Positions 43,165 through 54,596 of a stretch of 64,000 nucleotides of DNA are shown in pieces (positions within the stretch are counted from its first letter, which is position 1; every line of letters starts with the position of its first letter). The notes under the pieces were generated by a model. The model was not told where the DNA came from. It saw nothing but the letters and a program-made list of their open reading frames with translations, and did not search any database. Source of the DNA: Amorphophallus konjac (taxonomy: Eukaryota; Streptophyta; Magnoliopsida; Alismatales; Araceae); the NCBI GenBank assembly GCA_022559845.1, contig CM040125.1, positions 285,930,200 to 285,994,199 of the forward strand. The letters run 5' to 3'. The translations under genes and the position numbers were made by a program.

Positions 43165-45321
43165 TCAAGCAGAGTGATTTGGAACCCAAGATGAGTTGGG
43201 TCCAATGACATTGTTCAAATCTCTGATCAAGTGTTTAGGTATCCAGATTTGTTTCAGCATGGTTTTCTCTGGCACCTTCCTTTCTGGTTTATTAAAGATG
43301 AATCCAGCTGAACTGGAGAAGTGAGTTCTATTCCATTCATTAGTCTTCCTATTCCTAGGAAATTTCCTGTAGGCTTGTTGATTAGCATATCTTTGATCAT
43401 GAAAGTAATTTCTCCAGTAGGTCCTGTTTGGACCCATCTGATTGTTGTAATTCCAGCTCTTATTCTGATTTACTTTCTTGGTCCATCTACCATTTGTGTT
43501 TTGGTGAGTGGGCTTGGTGTTATTCTTCATAAAATTCATTCCCATCTTAAATAGTTGTCCAGTACTGGTTTTTGTATTTTCTTTAGGACTTTGAATTTCC
43601 TTAGAGCTGTTTGAGCTGGATGGTGTGTCCAGCTTTTCTTTTCCCTTCTCTGGGCAGAAGGTGATGGTCTTGAATTGCAAGGGTCTCTTGTTGGTTGGGT
43701 CATAGCCTAGACCTTCCTTATTGAAATTGACCCTAGTCCCTAGTATAGCATCTAGGCTAGTCTTTCCTTGGACAAACTTTTCTAAGACTTTCTGTTTGTC
43801 TTCCAGCTCCTTTTCAAGGGACTCAGAATTTTTTAGGAGCTCAGCATTTACTTTCTTCACAACTTCATATTTCTCTGAATTCACTCTAATTTCATTCATG
43901 CTTTCTTCAATTTTAGTTTTGAATTCATTGAGCTATTTTTGACTTTCTTGAATTTCTCCCTTGAGCTTATCATTTTCTTTCCTTAGTGAGGTCATTTCTT
44001 CTAGTTGTTCTTTTAGCTTCTCATTTTCCTCATAGACCAGAGTTTGTTCTTCAACATTTGTGTTAAATTTTCTTTTCAGAACTCTGTGCTCTTTACTAAG
44101 AGAATTAAATTTATCTAACAAATCACCATAAGCATCCTCCCAGTCATCAATTGAGAAATTTTCAAAAACGTTTATTACCTCCTCTTCATTGTTTGCCATG
44201 AGGCAAATTCCATCTTCATATTCTTCTGAGGAAGCGTCTTCGGGGTCTTCTTCTTCCTCACTCCATGTGCAGACCATCGCCTGTGGCTTCTTCTTCTTCT
44301 GCATCTTTATATTTTTCTTCTGAAGATAGGGACCCTTCTTCTGGAGATCTGGGCATTCGCCTTTCATATGTCCCTGTTTGTTACAATTAAAAAAAGTTAG
44401 TCTCTTAGGATTTCTATCCTGGTAACTAGTAAATTCAGCACTCTTGTTGAAAGAGTGTGGCTTCTTCTTCCTAAAGGTCTTCCCCTTTTTCTTCAGAAAT
44501 TTTCTGAACTGTCTAGTGAGCATTGCCTGCTCCTCCTGGTCGAGATTTGACAAACCTTCAAGCTCAGACTCGGACTCGGGGCTACTGCTGCTGCTCCCAC
44601 TGTTGCTACTCTTGTTGCGGGAAGCTCTTAGAGCTACATTTTTACCCTTCCTCTCACTAACTTCTCCACCTCCTTGGAAATTCATCTCATAGGTCATCAG
44701 GGATCCTATGAGCTCATTCACAGTCAATATAGTCAAATCTTTTGACTCCTCAATCACAACGGCCTTAGTGTGCCATGCCGGGGATAAAGATCTAAGGATC
44801 TTCCTGACTATATCTGCCTCAGCAAGATCCTTCCCTAGCCCTTTAAGAGTATTTGTGATTAAAGACAACCTGGCATACATCTCAGTTATAATCTCGTCTG
44901 CATTCATCTTAAACATTTCATACATAGAAGTGTAGAGATTTACCTTCGAGGCTTTCACTTGAGATGTACTTTCATAGATCAATTGCAGCTCATCCCACAT
45001 TCGCTTGACAGTTCTGTATGCAGATATACGGGCATATTCCTCTGGATGAACAGCACACTGGATGATGTTCAGCGCCATCCAGTTGAGTGAAGAGAGCTTG
45101 ACATGGTCATCTATCCAAGCGTCCTCGTTTGGTGGCAGATCATATGGCCCCACCGTGATTACTCTCCACAGTTTATGACTCTGAGCCCTGATGAACACTT
45201 CCATCCTATTCATCCAAAACAGATAGTTACTACCATCGAAATAAGGAGGGCGACTAATGGATTGACCTTCGGCCATGAAGGTTCTAGGGCCACTAGCATT
45301 TCCTTGACCGTTCGTCCACAT
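43165..45321 (-). pseudogene. Copia-2 gag (one in-frame stop)
   Basis: Probable start is ATG at 45321 (MWTNGQGNASG); the frame is open upstream to the PBS. Order: N-terminal Gag domain (PPYFDGSNYLFWMNRMEVFI), central UBN2-like domain (WDELQLIYESTSQVKASKVN, IVRKILRSLSPAWHTKAVVI, SLMTYEMNF), an S/E-rich linker, a zinc knuckle reading FFNCNKQGHMKGEC in which the first Cys is F, acidic stretches and a long coiled coil (44160-43700). A TAG at 43935-43933 splits the coiled coil in frame (relatives suggest Q). The last part (NFNKEGLGYDPTN to GPNSSWVPN) matches the linker of Copia-1 and Copia-3. Confidence 0.9.
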
Positions 45322-45332
45322 GGCGTAAACCT

Positions 45333-45344
45333 GCTCTGATACCA
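45333..45344 (-). other. Copia-2 primer-binding site
   Basis: GCTCTGATACCA on the + strand, the complement of TGGTATCAGAGC (initiator tRNA-Met), two bases from the LTR. Confidence 0.95.
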
Positions 45345-45346
45345 AT

Positions 45347-48300
45347 TGTTAGCGCAGCAAGAGTGATATAGAAGGGGGGATGAATAGATCACTCCCATTT
45401 TGTAGAAATTTAGGCGGAAAATAAATTCTACTGCTAACGCACCTCCTTAACTCGTACACAGAGAAATGTATATGAGAATGAAGAACTGATCACATGGAAG
45501 CAAAGAGACAAGCAGATGAAGAGCACAGATAACAATAGCAAATCACAGAGGAGGCACTCGGTTTTTAGGTGGTTCGATTGCAGTCCGCAATCTACATCCA
45601 CCCCTCACTCCAACTAGAGTGAGGATTCCACTAGACGATGCTAGATCAATGCAGACTCAGTCTGTGAAAAACATGCTGCCACACAGCTTGAACACCAAGG
45701 GAAACAAATCCCTCAACCAAGTTCTGCTACCCACAGAACTTGAAACCTGTTCTAGCTCCCAGCTAGAACACAATCGGAGAATCCTCTCCCTTCCTCCACA
45801 CACCGGAGGGAAACTGTTAATGACAACCAGTCACTAACACCACTAGAGATCACCGATCTCTCTTCCTCTGCATCTCAGAGGGAAACTGGAGTAATACTCC
45901 CTTCCTCCACACACCGGAGGGAAACCAATTCAAATCAGAAGGATGAACAAAATGAAACGAAAACAAAGTAGAAACAAAAAAACCAATGAAGAAGAGATCA
46001 GTTCTGAAACCCAATACAAATGTAGCTTCAAATGAAGCAATTCATCAATCCACACACACTGCTCTAACTCTCGAACAATCTCCTCTCAGATCTGGAACTC
46101 TCTGCTCTTTTTCTTTTCTGGATCGTGCAAACTCTCACCAATGACTTCTGCTTTTTCTTTTCACGATCAGCTTCTACTGAAGGATGAAGCTCTATATTTA
46201 TAGCAGATATTGGCGTGTGGCTGCCAAGTTCCCGCCCATGCACTTTTTGCCAGATCATTTGAATTTCGACCACATGGCAGCATCCTGACTAGGTTGCTAT
46301 CCACATGTCATGCGCCTGTTATCTTGGATCATGTGCCAGGTGCCAACCTCGGTTCACGTGCCCAATCATCAGCCTGAATCGACTGCAGACAGATAGAAGT
46401 AATGTATATACTTAGTCAGTTCAGGCTATTAACTAGAATGTATATACTTCAGAAACACAACTGAGTAAGTGTGTACAGCATGAGAGAGTGCACAGACTTA
46501 CTGAAATAAGGCGCATGTGAAAGCAGTGTATAGACATGTGAACAATGCAAACGAATGGCAGTGTATAGACTTATGAACAATGCATATGAAGGCAGTTTAT
46601 AGACTTATGAACAATGCATATGAAGGCAGTGTATAGACTTATGAACAATGCATATGAAGGCAGTGTATAGACTTGTGATCAATGCAAACGAGTGTTACCA
46701 ATGTGTACACTTTGCAAAGCTCAGCCACCGTGTAGACTTCACGAAGCCTTAAACAGTGTACAGACTTGGAACCTGTGTGAGACTCCTAATAAGACGGTGA
46801 GCAATGTATTGACTTGAACCCCAACGGAGATGTATATACTTCGACATGCTTGATCCAGTGTTCAGACTTTGAACCAATGTGCTGTGAGCACTGTATAGAC
46901 TTTGCCAGAGTGAGACGATGCATTAGACACTCGACTGTACAGACTTGGAGATTTCTGAATGAAACGATCGGCTGATGAACCAATGTACAGACTCTGAATG
47001 TAAAGGCAGTCTGTATAGACTTGAATCGCTTGAAGCGATGTACAGACTAGATGAAGCTTAAGCAGTGTATGGACTTGTGAAGGCTTCAACGTTATACAGA
47101 CTTGGTGAAGCTCAAGTGATTGTATAGACTTGATGAACCACTGTGGATGTGTGGACTTGAGCGAATGAAGCCGATGTACAGACTTGGTAAATCGAAGCCT
47201 CTGTACAGACTTTCCTAAGATGCAGTTCAATGTATAGACTTGAACGAATGACGCCGATGTACAGACTTGCCTAAGACACAGCATGAGACGCTGGATGAGA
47301 TGGACGCTGTATAGACTTTGAAGACTTTGAACGTTTGAGCAGCATGCAATGTACACACTTAGTGATGTACAGACTTGGCCAGGAAAGCATAGGGAAATGT
47401 GTGAGTGTGTGGACTTGGCCAATGCGTAGGAAAAGATATCGAATGTACAGAGTTGGTGAATCACAGACCAGTGTATAAACTTAGAGAAATGAAGTCTAGT
47501 GTATAGACTTGGAGAACTGTTCAATGTGTTGAGTTGGCGTTGTATAGACTTGGCTTTGAACGCTTGGGCTGAAGGCAATGTGCAGACTAAGCGATGTATA
47601 GACTTTGCCCAAGGAACCGAATGTATAGACTTTGCCACAGTCTAATGTACATGCTTTGCAGAAGTGAACGAGCCAATGTATAGACTTCAAAAGAAGCAGT
47701 CCGATGTACAGACTTCAAGGATTCTAGACAACGGACGCTGTACATACTTGGACTCAAGAATGTATATACTTAGCATGAAGACTGCCAGTCTATGTATAGA
47801 CTTTGCTGAAGCTATCTCTAAAGCAATGTTCAGACTTTGTGCAATGTATGTACTTTAGTGTGTGCGAGCCTGTTGACAAGCAATGTGTAGACTCTGATTG
47901 TGTAAAGCAGGCGATGTACATACTATGCAAACATGACACTGGGAGATGTATAGACTTACACTATCGGGTGTTTAGACATCAAGAGAATGCAGCAGCCAGT
48001 GTATAGACGTGAAGCTTGGAAGGATGTATAGGGTTGAGGTGAACTGACTTTGAGTAAAGAGACTAGTGTATGGACTTCAGTTAGAAAGTGCCCGATGTAC
48101 AGACTAGAAGAGGATATGCCAATGTACATACTAAATAGATCAAGCTGGTGTATAGACTTTGTGCCCAAACTATCAATGCTCTGATGCGTCGACCCACCCT
48201 TGCTGATGAGTCGACCCACTACTGTTCATATTAACCAAACAGTGTAGATAGAATCAAGATAGCATGCTTATCTGTCAACCAAATGAACTGTACTCACTCA

Positions 48301-48379
48301 CATGATGAAATAGCATTAATCTAGAGATAGAAGATTGATTTATAGTGTGAGACATCATCAAAACCATAGGGATGCAACA
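45347..48379 (-). repeat. Copia-2 5' LTR
   Basis: About 3033 bp, nearly identical to 35511-38521. One clear difference is an extra unit of about 27 bp near 47185 (GGTAAATCGAAGCCTCTGTA then CAGAC), i.e. one more TGTACAGACT copy. Two other differences: a longer G-run at 35538 in the partner LTR and scattered transitions. TATAAATA at 46202-46195 on the minus strand. Confidence 0.93.
46195..46202 (-). promoter_or_regulatory. Probable TATA box of the Copia-2 5' LTR
   Basis: TATAAATA on the minus strand in GCTATAAATATAGAGCT context. As the 5' LTR copy, this is the promoter that would drive the element. Confidence 0.6.
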
Positions 48380-49502
48380 TGTACCTGGTCATTTACCTGA
48401 CCCTCCTGTTCAGCCAGCTCCACATGAACATCCTCAACAGGACCAACCTCTACAAGGTCAGCCTGCCCAAGACCTACCAGCTTTAGAAGCACAGTTAGAT
48501 CAGCATGAGGAAATGTTTCATGCAGATATCCACTTTGAGCAGGCTCCTCAGCAGCAGTAGTTTGCAGATCCCATGGACCAGCCTGGGATGATGATGGCTT
48601 TTGGCATCCAACCACCACTGTCTCCAGACAATGAGCCTCAAGTGTTTAGTGGAAGGGATGCACCTTCTGAATTTCATACTGAGGCACCCATCTCACAAGG
48701 TCCTGCTTTTGGTGCCATTGGCAGTCTTATGGATATTCACCCTGCACTTATCCAATTCCTCACTGCTCAATTTGGGAGTATGAATTCCTCCTTTCGTCAA
48801 CTCAGTCTGCAGGTGGATAGAATAGAAGCTAGACAACTCCATTTTGAGCAAGTCCAAACCAACAGATGGGAGAAATTTGTGCATGACAAACATAAGTCAG
48901 ATGAAAGGATGAAAAGCTTCATGAACTCCTTGATAAATGTATGTGAATGAGCAGGCAGAATCATGAAAAGACTACGAGAAATCCACACTGAAACCCAGGA
49001 GAAAACTGCTGGAATGGTCATGCATGCCTATGACATCCGAGAAGATCAAGGTAATCTCAACATTAAGTGTGCCAAACTGATAGAGTCTTCCAATCAGCTA
49101 GCTGAACAAGTGGCTGGAGCCACTACATCCATCAGAGCACAAGCGGCTGGCGCAACTACATCCATCCGAGCACATGTGACCGTAGAGATCAACAAATCTT
49201 TTGATGCCACTTCCAATCTGGAGAGAACCATCAATGCCACTACTTCTCTCTTACTGGATGCTTCCCAAAGGTTGAAAGGGAAACTTTATTCTGACACCAA
49301 TAAGCTACTTGATGCCTCCTCCCGGCTTGCCGACACAGTTCATACTGACACAGGTAGAGCAATCAATAGCTCCAACAAAGCTGAGGCCAAGATGGACGTC
49401 GTGTACAAGAAACTGGATATGGTTGGTACTGAAATCTTGGAGCTCATTCATCTGCATAAAGCTCAACTCCAACCAGCCCTGCAGGACACAGGTGATGAAT
49501 GA
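48380..49502 (+). pseudogene. Copia-1 env-like ORF, C-terminal part (pseudogene)
   Basis: Begins right after Copia-2. One frame is open to 49502 apart from TAG at 48558 and TGA at 48948. It has a P/Q/H-rich start (VPGHLPDPPVQPAPHEHPQQ), then SLMDIHPALIQFLTAQFGSM, then a long alpha-helical part with two AGATTSIRA repeats (about 49108-49160) and repeated S-N/D-L-x-x-T units, predicted coiled coil. When the insertion and one target-site copy are disregarded and the A-run indel near 35479 is allowed for, this frame continues from the N-terminal part. Function unknown; no obvious membrane span in the C-terminal half. Confidence 0.78.
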
Positions 49503-50139
49503 TGTCCTCCTCTTCAAACAGAAGCCACCTCTTCTCATTTTCCACCACAAGTCTCCCAGCAGAGGGCTGAAACAGAATACATTTGTGAGATGATGTTAAC
49601 TAGCTCAAGGACATCAAAGAAAATGTCCAGAACTTACACTGTTTTGTCAGCCAAAGGGATGAGCAGTTAAATCACAGGATTGACTCTCTAGAGACAGCCA
49701 TCTCCCACCTACAACATGAGTTCCAAGAGGCACAAATCTTTCACCTTGCCAGCACCAGCTCCATGCTTCCACCACAGCAGCCTCCTCCTTTACTCCCTCC
49801 TTGCTGATGACAAAGGGGGAGAAGTATTGAAGATGGTCCTTCTGAGAAGACAAGCATCATCAAGCATCTAGCATGTAGTTAGCCTTTTCATTTAGATTTT
49901 GCATGTAGATTTGCAGTGTAACTGCTTGAACACACATCCTTGCTTGATTTGTATAAAACTATGGTTGATTAATGAATCAAGCCTTTTGTTGTTGGTGCTG
50001 AATATGCTATATGATGAAAAATGCTAACTTTCTGTGGTTGAGTGAATGGATATTTTTTGCTTGGGTAATGGCTCCTCAAACCAATTTGATTGTATTGCTA
50101 TATGCATGCTTGGACATAATAATTCATGGTTGTCATCAC
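49503..50139 (+). other. Copia-1 env-LTR spacer
   Basis: Contains continuing env-like-related frames without a clear ORF to about 49805 and an ACAAAGGGGGAGAAG tract (49809-49823) homologous to the one at 38790 in Copia-2. The usual polypurine tract touching the LTR is not seen at 50139; the junction reads TGTCATCACTGTGACC, suggesting that the tract was lost. Confidence 0.65.
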
Positions 50140-52142
50140 TGTGACCCCCGGTTTTGATGATAACAAATCATAAATCATTAGTAGGTATTTGAGAAATATC
50201 TAACTTATTTTGGTTTGATAAATTGACTAAACTAGTGCAGAAGAATCTCTCAAAGTGACGTCTCGACACGGCCTAATGATGTCTCGACACATCTGGAAAA
50301 GAAAGTGTTGATTCTTTCAACGTTTGAGCTCCGGCATAAAAGAATGTGTCGACACATCCAACCCATGTCTCGACACATCCAGAAGAAATCAAGCTGAAGC
50401 CGTTCTGTCTAAGCATCTAGAGTCACCGAGGTCTGTGCATATCTTGTGTCTTAGTTTATGTGTTCACGCAACTAAGATCGATGCAGATTTTTGTCTGCAG
50501 CATATACACTCGGAGCATGTCTTGGCCAAACGAATATAAGGTCGGTGCATATGGTAGGTCAGTGCATGTTTTTGTGTATGCACGTCCATACCAAGGTCTG
50601 TCCATTCATACACTCGGTGCATGTTTAGGTCCGTGCATATTACTGATTAGGGTCTGTGGACACTAGGAAGTCGGTGCACATCTTGCATGTAGCCATATAA
50701 CATCTGTGCATGTTCTGCATTATGCTTGCACATAGTCCGTGCATTCCATTGTAGCAGTCAGTGCATGTTTCTATAGAACACACATGTAGTCGGTGCACAA
50801 ATAAGGTCGGTCCAAGTCCTTGTTACAACAACTCTGCACACGACTCAAATGTTCCAACACACTAGTGTAAAGTGTCGACACATCCACGTTCAACCAGAAT
50901 GATTCTTCAAGGCTTTCAATGGGATGTCTCGACACACTGCAAGGAAAGCGTCGACACACTCTTGTTCTACCAGAACGGATCTGAATCCGACAGAAGCTAT
51001 CCTCAAGATCCGAAACTTAATCCAGAGGATCCGTTTACTCTGGTAAAAGCCGTCAAAGTGCTTCTGCGTCAGTAGATAGTGATTTGGCAGAGATATCCTC
51101 TGCAGAAGATCGTACCTTGCCTGCTATGGTCTCCTACCTATCCACATTCATGTAGACTTGACAGAATAGGAGTCAACTATGAAAATGGAAGTAGATCAAA
51201 TAATGTGGATGTGACATTCTAGGTGTTGCGTGTAAAGTGAACAACGTTGGTGTCACCCTAGGACACCAATATATGAGAAGCATGAGCTCTAGTTCGAAAG
51301 GGAGCAAGGCAAGAAAGAGGAAAAATGAAAATGGTGGAAGACTTGCTGAGGAAGCCAGCCTCCTTCCTAGTGTTGTTGGTGTGAGCACTTGAAGAAGAAG
51401 ACGATCTTCTTCCTCACAATGGGAGATCTTCTTACAAGCAGAAGGGTTTCATGAAGCTCCATCCAGATCTCTTAAAAAAAAAGCTTGAAGCTTGATCAAC
51501 TTTCTTCCTCTAGGGTGGTGGTGAAGATCCAGGAAGAAGAAGAAGAAAGCCAAGGACCCCTCAAGCTCTTTCCCAGACAGGAGACTTTCCTTTCACTGTG
51601 TTTTACTATGATACTCTGTCTGGCAGTTCCATTTTCAGTATGCTTTTCTTCAAAACAAACTCCATAGCACTTGATCCCTACCTGCATGTAGGAAGACAGA
51701 TGGTGTTGACACTGGTCTATACTTTGGGTTGTGATTCCTGAAGCTATGTGGCAGCGGAGTGTGAGAGTGTTTCTCATGATTAGAAGCTGTGAATCAGCGG
51801 AGTGTGAGAGTGTTTCTCACGATTAGAAGCTATGAATCAGCGGGTGTGCATTGACACCAGTGAAGCCTCACCATATTGTGTGAGGGGTGGACGTAGGTCT
51901 CTAGATTGAGACCGAACCACCTTAAAAGATCTTGTCTGGTGGTTTGTTTCTCTCCTGTTCCAACGGTAGAAGCTTGATAGGACCGTTTTCTAATATTATG
52001 TGTGTTTCTAGCCTATTATCTATTAACTAATATCTATCTCATTATCAGTTGTGTTTGATCTAATTTTTTTTTCACAAAGAAGGGTAAAAGGGGGATGATC
52101 TATTCACCCCTCCCCTCTAGATCTACCTATCACCACTCAACA
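50140..52142 (+). repeat. Copia-1 3' LTR
   Basis: Starts TGTGACCCCCGGTTTTGATG and ends CACCACTCAACA; about 2.0 kb. Carries GTCTCGACAC and GTCGACACATCC motifs (50262-50380, 50870-50960) and GGTCGGTGCATG motifs (50545-50820). It retains the first ~410 bp that the 5' LTR has lost, including six of the GACACATC-type motifs. Confidence 0.9.
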
Positions 52143-52590
52143 ACGTTGCAGCCCAGGAGTGGGGAGCTCAAGGGGATAAGGGATGGCAAGAGTCCTCAAG
52201 CGGTGAAGAGCCCTCGGCAAGGACGTAACGTCCCCTTCGTCTCTCAAGCTTACTTAACTCAAGAAAGGGAGCAAGTTGCTATATAAACTCAAAGGAAACC
52301 CTCCAGAAAGGTAAGTAAGTTTGAACACTCTAAGCCACGCTTGTTGGTTGGAGAGCGATCTCGTGCCCATCTCTTTCCTCCTCCTACACTTCTCCCACTT
52401 AGTCTCTATCAATTTGCTGACTTAGGCATCAGAGGGTTTTCCCCTGGGTCATAACCCTGGGCTCCTCTGATCCATTTCCTACCTTGCAGAATCCTCGCTG
52501 GTGGCGGCGATCAGGGTTCACCAAAGATCGTATGGCTCAGACTTCTACATGACATCATGCCTCTTCATCTAGCACTGTTTGTGGGAAATG
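52143..52590 (+). repeat. Tat LTR fragment with primer-binding site
   Basis: Shares with the Tat-1 LTR a TATA box (52280), ATCTCGTGCC, CTTAGGCATC, GAGGGTTT, CTTGCAG and the end CTCTTCA (52561-52567). It is followed by TAGCACTGTTTGTGGGAA, close to TGGCGCCGTNTGTGGGAA, the sequence after many plant Tat LTRs. So this is the end of a 5' LTR plus PBS; the rest of that element is missing and Copia-3 follows directly. Confidence 0.75.
52280..52287 (+). promoter_or_regulatory. Probable TATA box in the Tat LTR fragment
   Basis: TATATAAA in the place of TATTTAAA in the Tat-1 LTR. Confidence 0.5.
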
Positions 52591-53217
52591 AGCAAAGAGC
52601 CAATATGGTACTAGGCATGAGGGTAAACTTCAATAAGGAAGGTCTAGGTTTTGATCCATCTAATAAGAAACCTTTTGAATTTAAGACAATTACATTTTGT
52701 GCTAGTAAAGGTAACGAGAAGCTAGACACTCCATCTAGCTCAACTAGCAACACTCACACTGTTGAAGTTAAAAAAGCTGCTAACACAGTGAAGGCTATCA
52801 ATTGGAACAACCAAAACACTAAGGCAAAAATCCCACAGAAGAAAAATAGCCCAACATTTCACAATGTAAATAACAGAAAATTCAATGTGCCCAAACCAAC
52901 AAGGAATCACTCCTCTTACAATAAAAATGCCTTCAATACACACAATTTTTATAAGGCAAGGGAGTATGTGAACAGGCACAGAAATAAATTTGGGCAGTAG
53001 AATAACCAACCCATCAAAAATCAACTAGTCAAATCAAACCCAAGGGTTACTACCAAAAGAACTGACATTAATAAAAACCTGAACAAACAAGCCAATCAAA
53101 AGAAAACTGTCAGGCAGATTTGGATTCCGAAAGATTTGTTGAAGAGTCTTAATGATGTATGTGGACCCAACTTGTCTTGGGTTCCAAAAGCTTTTGCATA
53201 AATTACTTTGCAGGAAA
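52591..53217 (+). pseudogene. Copia-3 gag C-terminal linker (pseudogene)
   Basis: RVNFNKEGLGFDPSNKKPF and FKTITFCASKGNEKLDTPSS match the end of Copia-2 gag. An N/K-rich linker follows, a stop at 52998, then TVRQIWIPKDLLKSLNDVCG and SWVPKAF, and a TAA near 53200. The frame is the same as in the protease that follows. Confidence 0.8.
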
Positions 53218-54596
53218 GCCTGGCAACCATGGACAACTGATGGTATCTTGACAGTGGCTGCTCGAGGCACATGACTGGAGACAAGGCCAAATTCAGCAAG
53301 TTAGAAATAAAAGCTGATGGAACAGTTAAGTTTGGAGGGAAGAATAGAGGTAAGATCATAGGCTCCGGCACTCTCGGTAAGTGTCCCTCCAACATAACTG
53401 AAAATGTTTTACTTGTTGAGGGTCTTGAGGATAACTTACTAAGCATTAGTCAACTCTGTGATAAGGGTCACAAGGTCACTTTTGATGATTGTGAATGCAA
53501 GATTTTTGAACTTAATTCTGATTCAATAAAATTTGTAGGCCATAGAGTCAACAATGTATACATTATGAACATAGATGAAAATTCTGCATCAAATCTTTGT
53601 TTGACTACAAATTCTAAAAATAATACTTTCTATTGGCATAGGAAGTTAGGTCATGCGAGCTACATTATTTTGAATAGATTAGTCAAGCATGAGTTAGTTA
53701 GAGGCATGCCTGGAATAAATTTCAAAGCAAACACAAAAATTTGTTATGCATGTGCCTTAGGGAAGTAAACTCGGAAATCTCTCAAAATAAGGCATGAACC
53801 CTTATCATCTAAACCATTAGAACATCTGCATATGGACTTGTTTGGTCCCACTAGGACTTAAAGTCTAACTGGTAAGAGATTTGGGTATGTCATTGTAGAT
53901 GACTTCACTAGGTTTACACGGATATTCTTTTTAGCTCACAAGAGTGATGCATTTGATGAATTTCAAATATTCTTTAACAAAATAAAAGAAGAAAATAAGC
54001 ACAAGGTGTGCATCATTTAATCTGATCATGAGAGAGAATTTAAAAATACTTTATTTTTTGATTTCTGTAATATAGAAGGACTAACTAACATATTTTTATC
54101 TCCCAAGACTCCAGAGCAAAATGGAGTTGTAGAGAGAAGGAATAGCACAATCGTGGAGATGGCAAGAACCATGCTGATTGAGAGCCAACTCCCATGGAAG
54201 TTCTGGGCAGAAGCTGCAAACACTACATGTTATATACTTAACAGGGCAATGGTAAGACCTGTCAACTTGAAAACTCCATATGAACTTTTAAAGGGTAAGA
54301 AACCCAACCTGGCTTATTTTAGAATCTTTGGTTCCAAGTGCTTTATTCATAACAATGATTAAAGGGACCTAGATAAGTTTGAAGCTAAAAGTAGTCCAGG
54401 GATTTTCTTGGGGTATTCTGAATTGTCTAGAGCTTATCGAGTCTTTAACATCCATAATCAGTCAGTAGAAAAATCTCCTCATGTAATGTTTGATGAAACT
54501 CTAAATCTTACAGACTTTAATAATGATAACAGGAAGGAAAAGGAAGATGGAGAATTTCTGGAAGAAAAGTCAAATGAAGAAAATTCTGATCTGGAG
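53218..54596 (+). pseudogene. Copia-3 protease and integrase (pseudogene)
   Basis: Protease WYLDSGCSRHMTGDKAKF, GAG-pre-integrase LLSISQLCDKGHKVTFDDC, integrase zinc finger (HRKLGHASY...CYACALGK), catalytic MDLFGP, SDHEREF and PEQNGVVERRN, then the GKKPNLAYFRIFGSKCF region that Copia-1 has lost, ending ENSDLE at the breakpoint. All in one frame, with stops near 53238, 53766, 53859, 54017 and 54360; no frameshift seen. Catalytic D, D and E remain. Confidence 0.88.

Larger units (their letters stand above)
35511..48379 (-). mobile_element. Copia-2: nearly intact Sirevirus-like Ty1/copia element inserted in the Copia-1 env-like ORF
   Basis: LTRs of about 3.0 kb (35511-38521 and 45347-48379) flank gag (45321-43165) and pol (43160-40059) read on the minus strand. 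PBS and polypurine tract are in place. Flanking TCTAC (35506-35510) and TGTAC (48380-48384) look like a 5-bp target duplication with one mismatch. There is no env-like ORF between pol and the 3' LTR. Lesions are few: one stop in gag, a frame break at the gag-pol junction and two stops in pol. Confidence 0.93.
14590..52142 (+). mobile_element. Copia-1: Sirevirus-like Ty1/copia element interrupted by Gypsy-1 and Copia-2
   Basis: The order is partial 5' LTR (14590-16240), PBS, gag, Gypsy-1 insertion (18400-29697), protease-integrase-RT-RNase H (29698-32615), env-like ORF part 1 (34484-35510), Copia-2 insertion (35511-48379), env-like part 2 (48380-49502) and 3' LTR (50140-52142). The long gag with coiled coil, the env-like ORF after pol, and the GTTTTGATGATAACAAA LTR start all fit the SIRE/Maximus (Sirevirus) lineage. 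With the two insertions removed, about 13 kb of the element remains. Roughly the first 410 bp of the 5' LTR are missing. Confidence 0.88.
52591..54596 (+). mobile_element. Copia-3: central fragment of a Sirevirus-like element
   Basis: Holds the end of gag, protease and integrase only. The left end is joined to a Tat fragment and the right end is cut by a chromovirus-type LTR at 54597. No LTR, PBS, RT or env of this copy lies in the window. Protein similarity to Copia-1 and Copia-2 is high throughout. Confidence 0.85.

Noticed and set aside
52095..52286. Small ORF across the Copia-1/Tat junction
   Set aside because: Crosses an LTR end and a TATA box; no domain.
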